Shown here: positions 16,390 to 24,814 of the stretch, in pieces
Position numbering within the stretch: the stretch's first letter is position 1
Layout of the letters: each line of letters begins with the position of its first letter
Assembly: GCA_003250975.1 (NCBI GenBank)
Contig: QKIY01000010.1
Coordinates: 1-42,384, forward strand
Length of the DNA: 42,384 nucleotides
Reading direction: 5' to 3'
Source of the DNA: Gammaproteobacteria bacterium
GTDB taxonomy: Bacteria; Pseudomonadota; Gammaproteobacteria; Eutrophobiales; Eutrophobiaceae
Position numbers and translations under genes: made by a program
The notes under the pieces: model-generated
Databases searched by the model: none
The model's input: only the letters and a program-made list of their open reading frames with translations
What the model was told of the DNA's origin: nothing

Positions 16390-17283
16390 CTACCATTGCA
16401 TGCTCAGACTTATCCCGTATCCATCATTAAGGAGCATAGGACGCACCGCGAGGTTTTTTTCCTTATTTTCCCGCTCGTGTACTGTATCGGTGGCTTCCCA
16501 GGCAATGTACCAGCCCAGTGCGGCCTGTGAGAAATAATGGGCGTTATCGTTGATCCTGGACCATGCACAGGCGGTAGAAGCCAGATAGAAAAAGGATTTT
16601 AAATACACGTTTTCATCCGACATACTCGCCATGGCCAGAAACGGGACTGCGCCGACAAATGCATGGGTGCTTATACCATTCACATCATCGAATGAGAACG
16701 GGCGCCAGCTCGACCCCCTGTCCTCACTGGGGCGGGATGCACCATTTATAGTTTGCATGAATAGTAATAATGGCGTACCAAGTACATAGGAACGCATCAT
16801 ACGTTTGCCCCACCGTCCAACCGACCTGTTATATGTAGTGTCTTCCAGCATATTATCCATCAGTGCAGTAGCGACGGTTACCGGAATCAGGTACTTGTAC
16901 TCACCGAAATTCTTCACGACATCCGCAACATCATCTGTCGTTGAACTGCGGACGTCATCCTGGTAGTGATCCTGGATATATTGATCGATATTCGTATTCG
17001 CGAATATCGCACCAGAAAAAAAGACCAGTCCCATGCGTTTAAGACGGCTGAGGGAATAGAATTCCCTGTAATCATCAGACAACGTGTGCCAGGCTTCCGA
17101 CGTAATATTTGAATTACCCTGATCTGAGGAAGTACCATCATCAGCATATACAGGGCAGCAAACCAGCAGTAGTAAGATGATGTAATGTCCTGGCTTTCTA
17201 TAAAATTTCAGTCGACAGGCCTCTACCAGCACAGTCGGCAGGCCGCAAAGTTCTGCAAAAATGGTATCTGGCCATAATTTCAT
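16390..17283 (-). CDS. PAP2-superfamily membrane-associated phosphatase-like protein, divergent
   Basis: 297 residues from the ATG at 17283. A hydrophobic segment near residues 33-47 (YIILLLLVCCPVYA) looks like a signal peptide preceded by an unusual ~30-residue extension, so the true start may be further in. PAP2 motifs are recognisable but altered. Motif 1 ends GASRP near residue 184 without the usual lysine. Motif 2 is ISTHAF (H207) instead of PSGH. Motif 3 is SRINDNAHYFSQAALG (R243, H249). The key histidines and arginines remain, so phosphatase activity on a lipid or nucleotide substrate is possible but unproven. The upstream region carries a near-perfect 20-base palindrome. Confidence 0.72.
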   Translation of the reverse strand: MKLWPDTIFAELCGLPTVLVEACRLKFYRKPGHYIILLLLVCCPVYADDGTSSDQGNSNITSEAWHTLSDDYREFYSLSRLKRMGLVFFSGAIFANTNIDQYIQDHYQDDVRSSTTDDVADVVKNFGEYKYLIPVTVATALMDNMLEDTTYNRSVGRWGKRMMRSYVLGTPLLLFMQTINGASRPSEDRGSSWRPFSFDDVNGISTHAFVGAVPFLAMASMSDENVYLKSFFYLASTACAWSRINDNAHYFSQAALGWYIAWEATDTVHERENKEKNLAVRPMLLNDGYGISLSMQW

Positions 17284-17292
17284 AAAGGACAC

Positions 17293-17640
17293 TACCCTTT
17301 TGTTTTATGCTAACCATCTGATTTTTGTGCTGGTATGCAGCCTTTTCGGCACAAATCAAGATTTACTGTAGTGTCCGATCCTTAAGGTAAGCTTAAGGTT
17401 TAGTGCCAGGTGTAAATTTCCTCGTTCTTTATCAGAGAAATATAGATAGGGATCACAAAATGATATTTCTGAACTACACAGAAAAATCTGCAATCAATTA
17501 CATGACTAATTCAATGTTGAATTAGACGAATCATTTTTATTGAGGTGAATGAAATGCCTGGGAATCCAGACTATTTTAGCCGGATTGTCTGGATTCCCAT
17601 GTTAAAGGGATTAACACTCAACATACTGTTCTGCTTTCTC
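17293..17640 (-). promoter_or_regulatory. Gene-free interval with three dyads upstream of the PAP2-like gene
   Basis: There is no convincing gene here. Visible structure: CCTTAAG-N5-CTTAAGG (17380-17398), a 9-base-arm palindrome CTAATTCAA-tg-TTGAATTAG (17506-17525), and a 12-base inverted repeat GGGAATCCAGAC/GTCTGGATTCCC (17560-17571 and 17587-17598). None is followed by a clear T-run on either strand. Confidence 0.5.
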
Positions 17641-18135
17641 TTACCGGTAAACCAGGGGAATACCATCTGCCAGTTTGAACCTTTGTACAGCGGCGATCTT
17701 GTTCTCTATCTGCAGGTAGCGAACAGACTTTGCTGCGGGAAGTACTCTGGAGAGTTTATCAAGATAGGTTTTCTTCATATCAATCAGGGATTTTTCAATA
17801 TCAAGGTAATCAGTCATTAACTGCTTTGCTGTTGCATCACTGATTGAACCTGTATTGTAAGCTTCAGCGTAATCCACGATAATGTCAGCCAATCGCTTGT
17901 TGTGCTTACCCAGGTCTTTTTGATATTCCTCATAGATCGGCCAGAATGCCTTGGCCTCAGCCTCGGTCAGTGACATATTACTGGCAACTAGGAGTTTCTT
18001 GTCTGCTTCGACCTTCTCTCTCAAAATTTCCATATTAGTATTACCTATGTCTTGATCAGCGGCGGCAATCGGCAAACTAAGAGTAAATAAAATAATGAGA
18101 ACTGATTTTACTAACAGAATCTTGTTATTGTTCAT
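17641..18135 (-). CDS. Exported helical protein of unknown function
   Basis: A 164-residue protein with a signal peptide (residues 1-26, cleavage near IAAA-DQD) and an almost entirely helical, charged mature part. It contains the block LTEAEAKAFWPIYEEYQKDL and ends with VLPAAKSVRYLQIENKIAAV and IPLVYR. I recognise this pattern from small periplasmic proteins annotated only as hypothetical, with a loose likeness to Spy/CpxP-type LTxxQ helices. AAGGGGA precedes the ATG at good spacing. It lies about 90 bases downstream of tRNA-Leu on the same strand, so readthrough from the tRNA transcript is possible. Function unknown. Confidence 0.8.
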   Translation of the reverse strand: MNNNKILLVKSVLIILFTLSLPIAAADQDIGNTNMEILREKVEADKKLLVASNMSLTEAEAKAFWPIYEEYQKDLGKHNKRLADIIVDYAEAYNTGSISDATAKQLMTDYLDIEKSLIDMKKTYLDKLSRVLPAAKSVRYLQIENKIAAVQRFKLADGIPLVYR

Positions 18136-18225
18136 TGTTTGGTCCCCTTTTAAATCAATTAATATTATAAAAATGAAATTTTAATTTTTTCCTGACTAGC
18201 TGCTTGTAATTTATATCTGTATTTA

Positions 18226-18312
18226 TGGTGCCCGGGGCCGGACTCGAACCGGCACGGAGTTGCCCCCGAGGGATTTTAAGTCCCTTGTGTCTACCAATTC
18301 CACCACCCGGGC
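18226..18312 (-). tRNA. tRNA-Leu(TAA)
   Basis: The 87-base cloverleaf includes the encoded CCA. The acceptor arms GCCCGGG and CCCGGGC pair fully, the anticodon loop is CTTAAAA, a long variable arm is present, and the T-loop is GGTTCGAGTCC. It corresponds in type to E. coli leuZ. Confidence 0.97.
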
Positions 18313-18331
18313 AAACACAGAAAAAAAGAAA

Positions 18332-18405
18332 TGGAGGCTGGGGTCGGAATCGAACCGGCGTCCACGGCTTTGCAGGCCGCTGCATAACCACTCTGCCACC
18401 CAGCC
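18332..18405 (-). tRNA. tRNA-Cys(GCA)
   Basis: The 74-base cloverleaf includes the encoded CCA. The acceptor arms GGCTGGG and CCCAGCC pair, the anticodon loop is CTGCAAA, and the T-loop is GGTTCGATTCC. It lies 19 bases upstream of tRNA-Leu in the same orientation, as cysT-leuZ do in E. coli. Confidence 0.97.
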
Positions 18406-18484
18406 AGAGTTCTATGATGTCAAATTTCCTGAATAAAGGCCTGGCCAATTTATTAACACCAGGGAAGCAGGTATTCTTATAAAG

Positions 18485-18563
18485 CGAAAAACCCCGGAAT
18501 ATGGTACCGGGGCCCTCTTGCGGCGAAGAACCTGCCGCGGTTTCTCTCATCTAAGGCAAGAAG
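18485..18563 (-). ncRNA. Candidate small RNA with its own promoter and terminator
   Basis: A transcript starting about 7 bases after the -10 box would begin near 18563. It would form a stem GCGGC/GCCGC (18538-18534 with 18524-18520) and then a terminator hairpin CCCCGG/CCGGGG (18512-18507 with 18497-18492) followed by five T residues, giving an RNA of about 79 nt. It matches no family I can name. It could instead be an attenuated leader of the tRNA-Cys-tRNA-Leu transcript, which starts about 80 bases further on. Confidence 0.55.
18487..18512 (-). terminator. Rho-independent terminator upstream of tRNA-Cys
   Basis: On the minus strand CCCCGG and CCGGGG form a 6-base G+C stem with a 9-base loop, followed directly by TTTTT. 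Confidence 0.8.
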
Positions 18564-18569
18564 ATGGCG

Positions 18570-18598
18570 ATTATAGTGGTAATAACTGCTATTTTCAA
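18570..18598 (-). promoter_or_regulatory. Consensus-like sigma70 promoter
   Basis: TTGAAA (18598-18593), exactly 17 bases, TATAAT (18575-18570) on the minus strand. The -10 is perfect and the -35 differs from consensus at one position. It is the best promoter match I found in the window. Confidence 0.75.
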
Positions 18599-18708
18599 AA
18601 TAATGTATGTCATTCAATTATTTGAGAAAATAAGAGGTATCCTGATGCCTGATTGTATAAAATAGAATTGGTCCAGATATTCAATATCGCAGGGTGGAGA
18701 TCTGCAGA

Positions 18709-19812
18709 ATGATGCAATACCCGAATATAAAACGGCTCTTTCGCCGCTTGCTAATACCGGTTTTGGTAGGTGCTATGTCAATTGTACAGGCCGCCGATCC
18801 GGTGCCTGTGACTGTGACGAGACCCCAGGTTGAGCCCCTGCAAGAAGATTTGCCCTTGACCGGCACCATCACTTCAAAACGACAGGCCGCCCTCTCCCCC
18901 CGTATTAGTGGTCTGATATCACGTGTCAATGTTGATGCCGGCAGCGAGGTGAAACGGGGTGATGTCCTTATAGAAATGGACTCCGCCCTGGCAAAGATTG
19001 CAATGGAACGTGCCGCTGCCGCCCTGTCCGAGGGCAAGGTTGCACTTGAGGAAGCAAAACGCCTGGACCTTGAAGCACAGGACCTGTTGAAAAAGCGCAG
19101 TATTCCAGAGACCACTGCCCTTGCCCGGAAGGCGGATGTCGAACTGAAACAGGCTAGTTTGTTACGCCTGCAGGCAGAATATCGCCAGCAGTATGAATTA
19201 CTGGAACGGCACAAGATCATTGCGCCTTTCGACGGGGTGATCAGCCAGAAGTTGGCCGAAGCAGGAGAATGGGTTAATACAGGGACCGCTGTCCTGACCC
19301 TGGTCTCTATTGATGAGTTGCAACTGGATGTCCAGGCACCACAGGAATATTACCCCCGACTCAACAAAATGACGCCGGTGAACATTTACCTGGATGCCTT
19401 CCCGGACAAGGTATTTGAAGGCAGGATCGAAACCACTGTGCCGGTCAATATCGCGACTGTGAGAACATTTCTCGTGCGGATACTAATCGATAATTTTGAT
19501 CATGACATTATCCCCGGCATGTCGGCGCAGGCTGTGTTTAAAGTTCCCTATCAAACAGACGTAATCACCCTGCCACGCGATGCAATTGTTAAACACGCGG
19601 ATGGCCGCAGTACAGTGTGGGTCATCAAGAAAGACAAGGGCAAGACTTTCGCCAGAGAATTTCAGGTTATACCCGGCAAGACCCTGGCCAATCGGGTTGT
19701 AATCAAGTCCGGTTTAGAACCCGAAAGTCTGGTCATTATCAAGGGTAATGAAACCCTGACCAATGGCCAGGCTGTCGATATCCTCAACCCTGATGATACC
19801 AGCAATCATTAA
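18709..19812 (+). CDS. RND efflux periplasmic adaptor (membrane fusion protein)
   Basis: The periplasmic adaptor joins an inner-membrane RND pump to an outer-membrane channel. 367 residues from the ATG at 18709, which has GGAG 9 bases upstream; the GTG at 18694 is less likely. A signal peptide ends near VQA-ADP with no lipobox. The split lipoyl domain is visible in the two halves PRISGLISRVNVDAGSEVKRGDVLIEMD and APFDGVISQKLAEAGEWVNTG, flanking a coiled-coil hairpin (about residues 95-165). The beta-barrel domain follows. The pump gene starts 2 bases after the stop. No TolC-like channel gene is in the window. Confidence 0.92.
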   Translation: MMQYPNIKRLFRRLLIPVLVGAMSIVQAADPVPVTVTRPQVEPLQEDLPLTGTITSKRQAALSPRISGLISRVNVDAGSEVKRGDVLIEMDSALAKIAMERAAAALSEGKVALEEAKRLDLEAQDLLKKRSIPETTALARKADVELKQASLLRLQAEYRQQYELLERHKIIAPFDGVISQKLAEAGEWVNTGTAVLTLVSIDELQLDVQAPQEYYPRLNKMTPVNIYLDAFPDKVFEGRIETTVPVNIATVRTFLVRILIDNFDHDIIPGMSAQAVFKVPYQTDVITLPRDAIVKHADGRSTVWVIKKDKGKTFAREFQVIPGKTLANRVVIKSGLEPESLVIIKGNETLTNGQAVDILNPDDTSNH

Positions 19813-19814
19813 TC

Positions 19815-22800
19815 ATGTTTGAAGCAACAATCCGCCAAGGCACCCTGCTGACAATTGGCGTGCTGATTATCTGCATCTTCGGCATCCTTGCCGCACTTCG
19901 GGTTCCCGTACAGATGATCCCTGATCTTGAAGTCAGGATTATCACAGTACGGACTTTCTGGCCCGGCGCTACCCCACAGGACGTGGAAAAGGAGATCGTG
20001 ATCGAACAGGAAGATTACCTGCGCAATATCCCGGGACTGGAGCGGATGATCTCTGTTGCCCTGACTGGTGAAGCACGGATAGAACTGGAATTTCCATTCG
20101 GGGTGGACATTAACGAAGCCTTGATTAGGGTTAACAACGCACTGACGCAGGTCACCGGTTATCCTGAAAATGTTGATGAACCACGGATTTACACCACGTC
20201 CTTTTCCAGCAACTCTTTCATGTATTTTCGCATTGAACCCCTGCCTGGAAATCCAGCAGGACTGGACATGGATATGATGCATGATTTCATTGATGACCAT
20301 GTCCGCACCCGTATGGAACGTGTACCTGGTGTGTCAGAAGTCCAGGTACGTGGTGGTGCGGAGCGCCAGATACAGATCCTGGTTGACCCGATCAGGCTTG
20401 CCGAACGGGGCATTTCACTTTCCAGTTTAAGAAACATTATTAGAGAACGGAATGTGGATATTACCGGTGGGGATGTTGACAGCGGCAAGCGGCGCTATCT
20501 GTTGCGCACCATAGGGCGATTCAGTGACATTTCCCAGATGGAAGAAATGATCGTGAAGCGCAGTGGCGATGCCATCATTCGCTTAAAGGACATCGCCCGT
20601 ATCCAGCTGGATCATGCCGAAATCAATTCGGAATCCTATATTAATGGTCAACCGGTTATCTTTCTTTCCGTCAGGCGCGAGATTGGATCGAACGTGGTGG
20701 AAATCAAAAATGCCTTACTGCCGGTTACTGAGCAGATCAGCAAGGACCTGCTTGAACCGATGGGCATGAAAATGGAATTGACAACAGATGACGTGCGTTA
20801 TGTTGTCTCTTCGGTAAAGAATGTCTGGAAGAACCTGAGTATTGGAGCCTTGCTCGCCACCCTGGTCATGTTTTTATTCCTGCGTTCTGTTCCGGCAACA
20901 TTTGTCGGCGTCATTGGTATTCCAATATGTACCATAGCCGCCTTTCTCGGCCTGCTCCTGGCAGGCCGGACGATCAATGTTATTTCCCTGGCTGGTGTTG
21001 CATTTGCAATTGGTATGACTCTGGACAACACCATCGTAGTCCTGGAAAGTATTGAACGAGAACGGCGAAAAGGTATGGAACGCCTCAAGGCATCTATTGC
21101 AGGTGTAAAAAATGTCTGGACTGCCGTGCTGGCCTCTACCCTGACGACAATTCTGGTTTTTGCCCCGGTATTGTTTGTTCGTGAAGAGGCCGGTCAACTC
21201 TATTCAGATATCGCCGTTGCCATATCCGCTTCGATTTTCATCTCCATGCTGGTCGCCATTTCAGTGATCCCCGCAGCCAGTTGCCGCCTCCCATTTCATA
21301 CGGATACCGCCGGCAATAATCCACATCCTTTCGGAGGGCGCATTGTTTCTTTCATTAACTGGCTGATAGAGGACGGCGTCCGCCGCATCGGCATTATGCT
21401 ACTGGTCGTTTTAGTCACCGGCCTGGCAATAATGAAATTGACACCACCGGCCGAATACCTCCCTGAAGGTGAAGAATACAAGACTTTCTCTACCATGATA
21501 GCACCCGCCGGTTATAACCTGACCGAGATGTCTGCTATCGCCAGTGAGCTTCACCAGTATTTCCTGCCGTATCTGCACGCAGATCCGAAAAAATTTGATA
21601 GCGGAGAGATTGATGTACCTTCACTGGCCTACCTGGTGCTGTGGATCCAGCCACAACAACTCAGGATGATTGCAGAAACAACACGTCCGAAAGATATCAA
21701 TGCCCTCATGGATATCATTGACGACAAATACCGAGAATATCCCGGTATGCGCGCATTCTCTTCCCGCGGCTCTATTATATCCAGCAATGACGGTGGGACA
21801 CGTAGCGTCAATGTCGATATTACAGGTGCAGATTTACTGCCATTGTATGAGACAGCGAGATCCGTTTATGAACAGGCCAGGGACCTGTTTGTAAATCCAA
21901 GAATCGGATCTGATCCCGGTTCACTTGTGCTGGCCCAACCACTTGTTGAAATCCGTCCTGACTGGGAGCGTATCGCCGAACTTGGCTTGTCAGTTGATGA
22001 CATCGGTTACGCCGTCTCTGCAATGACGGATGGTGCCTATATAGATGAATTTTTTCTCGCGGATGACAAGATCGATATGTATATGTACAACAGCACGGGA
22101 CAAATGGACAGCATTGATGATATCAGGAACATTCCCTTGTATCTCTCGGACGGTAATATCATCCCGCTGGGGTCAGTGACAGAGCTTATTGAAACCATAG
22201 ATACGGATACTATACGCCGTGTCAATGGACGCAGGACCGTGACCCTGAACATCATTCCACCCCGCTCAGTCGCTCTTGAAACGGCGGTCAAGCGGGTTCA
22301 ATCTGAAATCATTGGCAAAATGCGTTCCGATGGCCAGGTGCCACAGGGTGTAAGCATGGATATCTCCGGCGCGAGCGATCAACTGGAGGCAACACGCACG
22401 GCCTTGCTGGATAATTTCATCATAGCCATCATCCTGTGCTATCTCCTTCTGGTCGCTATTTTTAGCCATTGGGGGTATCCCTTTATTATCATGACGACCG
22501 TTCCGCTAGGAATAGCTGGCGGCATCACAGGTTTATGGCTACTGAATACCATGGGCGGGATACTGCCGGTATTGGGAATAACTGCCATTTCACAACCCTT
22601 CGACATGATTACTATGCTGGGCTTTCTGATACTCGTGGGTACGGTTGTGAATAATCCGATCCTGATGCTTGACCGCGCATTGATCAATTACAAGCAAAGG
22701 ATGATGGCTCCTGAAGAAGCAGTAAAGGAGGCTGTTTCCGCACGCCTGCGGCCTGTCCTCATGACAATGATAACCACTGTGTGCGGGCTGGCACCCCTGG

Positions 22801-22976
22801 TTTTTATCCCCGGCGCAGGAACTGAACTCTACCGTGGTGTTGGTGCGATTGTTCTGTTCGGACTGTTCTTTGCCACACTGGTAACACTTTTATTCCTCCC
22901 GGCATTGCTCGTTACCGTGTTCAAGTTCAGTAAACAGCCAGAAAGTGTTGATCAGTCCGCGGCGTTTAGAAACTAG
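19815..22976 (+). CDS. RND-family efflux pump permease (AcrB/HAE-like)
   Basis: Proton-driven inner-membrane trimeric exporter; 1053 residues with the usual two halves, each with a large periplasmic loop. The first membrane segment is followed by RVPVQMIPDLEVRIITV. TM4 carries AIGMTLDNTIVVLE, so the AcrB D407/D408 pair is D404/N405. At the AcrB K940 position, VGTVVNNPIL has N946. This DN/NN arrangement occurs in an RND subgroup and implies a different proton relay from AcrB, or exchange at one Asp. Substrates cannot be predicted. Its 3' end overlaps the convergent acyl-CoA ligase gene by 4 bases. Confidence 0.92.
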   Translation: MFEATIRQGTLLTIGVLIICIFGILAALRVPVQMIPDLEVRIITVRTFWPGATPQDVEKEIVIEQEDYLRNIPGLERMISVALTGEARIELEFPFGVDINEALIRVNNALTQVTGYPENVDEPRIYTTSFSSNSFMYFRIEPLPGNPAGLDMDMMHDFIDDHVRTRMERVPGVSEVQVRGGAERQIQILVDPIRLAERGISLSSLRNIIRERNVDITGGDVDSGKRRYLLRTIGRFSDISQMEEMIVKRSGDAIIRLKDIARIQLDHAEINSESYINGQPVIFLSVRREIGSNVVEIKNALLPVTEQISKDLLEPMGMKMELTTDDVRYVVSSVKNVWKNLSIGALLATLVMFLFLRSVPATFVGVIGIPICTIAAFLGLLLAGRTINVISLAGVAFAIGMTLDNTIVVLESIERERRKGMERLKASIAGVKNVWTAVLASTLTTILVFAPVLFVREEAGQLYSDIAVAISASIFISMLVAISVIPAASCRLPFHTDTAGNNPHPFGGRIVSFINWLIEDGVRRIGIMLLVVLVTGLAIMKLTPPAEYLPEGEEYKTFSTMIAPAGYNLTEMSAIASELHQYFLPYLHADPKKFDSGEIDVPSLAYLVLWIQPQQLRMIAETTRPKDINALMDIIDDKYREYPGMRAFSSRGSIISSNDGGTRSVNVDITGADLLPLYETARSVYEQARDLFVNPRIGSDPGSLVLAQPLVEIRPDWERIAELGLSVDDIGYAVSAMTDGAYIDEFFLADDKIDMYMYNSTGQMDSIDDIRNIPLYLSDGNIIPLGSVTELIETIDTDTIRRVNGRRTVTLNIIPPRSVALETAVKRVQSEIIGKMRSDGQVPQGVSMDISGASDQLEATRTALLDNFIIAIILCYLLLVAIFSHWGYPFIIMTTVPLGIAGGITGLWLLNTMGGILPVLGITAISQPFDMITMLGFLILVGTVVNNPILMLDRALINYKQRMMAPEEAVKEAVSARLRPVLMTMITTVCGLAPLVFIPGAGTELYRGVGAIVLFGLFFATLVTLLFLPALLVTVFKFSKQPESVDQSAAFRN

Positions 22977-24787
22977 AGAGAACCGGAAGTATCTTTCCTG
23001 TAAATAACATGCCCTTCATAAAGGGCAGCAATTTCATTTTCATATTTCCTGATAATATTTTTTCTTTTCAACTTGAATGTCGGAGTTAACAGTTCATTAT
23101 CTACAGTCCATTTGTCAAAAGTATAATGCAGGCGCCTGATTTGTTCATAACTGGGAAACTCGCCAAGTCTTTGCGCAACACGTTCGAGCACCAAATTCTC
23201 CTGAACTTCGCCATCGGATTTCAGATCATCCGTTAATTGTTGTTTATCCAGTACCACGATGGCCGTCATATAGGGACAACCTTCGCCCACAACAATAACT
23301 TGTTCAAACAGCGGATCACCGCTAATGGCCAGCTCCATGTCCGCAGGTGATACCTTTTCACCGGTTGACAGGACAATGATTTCCTTTAACCGGCCGGTAA
23401 TATAAATAAAACCGTCCTTAATGGTGGCGATATCGCCCGTATGCAACCATTTGTCGCTGTCAATTGCCATGGCAGTGCCTTTTTCATCTTTCCAGTAACC
23501 CTGCATGACCGAATCACCACGGATGATTAATTCATTATTTACATCTGTTTTGATTTCGAATCCTGTCAGGGGCAGCCCGATGCTTTCGGGTATATTGTTA
23601 TCCAGTCTGTTGACGCTTACGACCGGGCTTGCTTCAGTCAGACCGTAACCGTGTAACAGCGGGACTCCGAGACTGACAAACACTCTTGCAATTTCTGGTG
23701 AAAGCGGTGCGCCGCCGCATATTGCGGATAACAGTCTGCCACCGAGTTGGTGTTGCAGCTTCCGGGCAAAAATCATATCAAGCAGGGGCAACAGTAAAAA
23801 CCAGAGAGACCATGTTGCCCTGCCCTGACGGTAGTTAAACCGTTGCCAGCTATGATTTACTGAAATTTTAAAGAGTTTCCTAATCCATGCCGGCCTTTCT
23901 TCCAGCTTGTTGACAAGCCGTGCATGTATACGCTCATAGATCCTTGGAACGGAGATAATCCGGGACGGTTTTATGGTCATGATATCTTCAGACAGAAATG
24001 GTATCCCTCTTGTAAATGCAACCACTGAACCGCCAAGGATTGGCAGGTAATACCCCACTGTGCGTTCAAGCATATGTGACAATGGGAGGAAAGAAAGAAA
24101 GGTATCGGAGGAATCTACTGGCACTGCCTGCATACAGCTGGAAACGTTACTGACAATATTATTGTGGCTTAGCATAACCCCTTTTGGCGGGCCTGTAGTC
24201 CCTGAAGTGTAAACTACGGTAGCTAGATCACCGTGTTCGATATGATTTTCTACCTCAGTGGCAAGATTCCCGGACAACCATTGTTCAGCGCTTATAAGCT
24301 TTTCATTATCAGAAGAGATATTTTCAACAGAGATGATCCTGAGTATCTGTTCATCGTTAGCAAGTTTGTCCTTTAAAAGCCGCCATTGCTTGTGACCATC
24401 GATCACCAGCAACCTGGCCCCTGAATGCCTGATGATATGAATAACATCGTTTGCCTGGTCATTTACATAAAGGGGGACTATCGGCAGCCCAAGGCCAAGC
24501 GCCGCTTGATCTGCAACCACCCAGTGACAGGAATTCTGGGCCATGATGGCGATCCTGTCACCCTTGGAAAGGCCTTCCTGTTTATAGCCCTGCTGCCAGC
24601 GGGCCACTTCTACTGCAATCTCCTGCCAGCTCAAATCCAGCCATGCCTGTTGTTCGAGGTCATAATACCTGTACGCTATTGCCTGTGGTGTGCAGGCTAC
24701 GCGTTTGAGAAACAAACCAGTGATCGTTTCCGTTTTGGTTGGCGGTATATTTACCGGTCTATATAAGAATGCCGCTTCTGCAGTCAT
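22973..24787 (-). CDS. fadD: Long-chain fatty acid-CoA ligase (AMP-forming)
   Basis: Activates fatty acids to acyl-CoA using ATP, the first step of beta-oxidation. The 604 residues hold the AMP-binding P-loop VVYTSGTTGPPKGVMLSHNN, the A5-type block YGLTEASPVVSVN, WLHTGDIATI and the C-terminal GRLKEIIVLSTGEKVSP. The length and insertions near residue 300 resemble FadD15/long-chain ACS (LC-FACS) proteins more than E. coli FadD. GGAG is 6 bases before the ATG. It is the last gene of the beta-oxidation operon, 27 bases after the FadB/J-like gene. Membrane-associated cytoplasmic location is expected from the family. Confidence 0.92.
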   Translation of the reverse strand: MTAEAAFLYRPVNIPPTKTETITGLFLKRVACTPQAIAYRYYDLEQQAWLDLSWQEIAVEVARWQQGYKQEGLSKGDRIAIMAQNSCHWVVADQAALGLGLPIVPLYVNDQANDVIHIIRHSGARLLVIDGHKQWRLLKDKLANDEQILRIISVENISSDNEKLISAEQWLSGNLATEVENHIEHGDLATVVYTSGTTGPPKGVMLSHNNIVSNVSSCMQAVPVDSSDTFLSFLPLSHMLERTVGYYLPILGGSVVAFTRGIPFLSEDIMTIKPSRIISVPRIYERIHARLVNKLEERPAWIRKLFKISVNHSWQRFNYRQGRATWSLWFLLLPLLDMIFARKLQHQLGGRLLSAICGGAPLSPEIARVFVSLGVPLLHGYGLTEASPVVSVNRLDNNIPESIGLPLTGFEIKTDVNNELIIRGDSVMQGYWKDEKGTAMAIDSDKWLHTGDIATIKDGFIYITGRLKEIIVLSTGEKVSPADMELAISGDPLFEQVIVVGEGCPYMTAIVVLDKQQLTDDLKSDGEVQENLVLERVAQRLGEFPSYEQIRRLHYTFDKWTVDNELLTPTFKLKRKNIIRKYENEIAALYEGHVIYRKDTSGSL

Positions 24788-24814
24788 TCTTACTCTCCAT
24801 GACCGGGCAAAGTA

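Noticed and set aside
17545..17820. 91-codon plus-strand frame
   Set aside because: Mostly antisense to the exported helical protein gene, which has a signal peptide and ribosome binding site. The frame also runs through the 12-bp inverted repeat.
18155..18550. 131-codon minus-strand frame
   Set aside because: Runs through both tRNA genes and the terminator hairpin, so it is not a protein-coding gene.
19815..22976. Missing AcrB-type D408 and K940 in the pump as evidence of an inactive transporter
   Set aside because: The DN/NN combination occurs in a recognised RND subgroup and the rest of the protein is intact, so inactivity is not implied.
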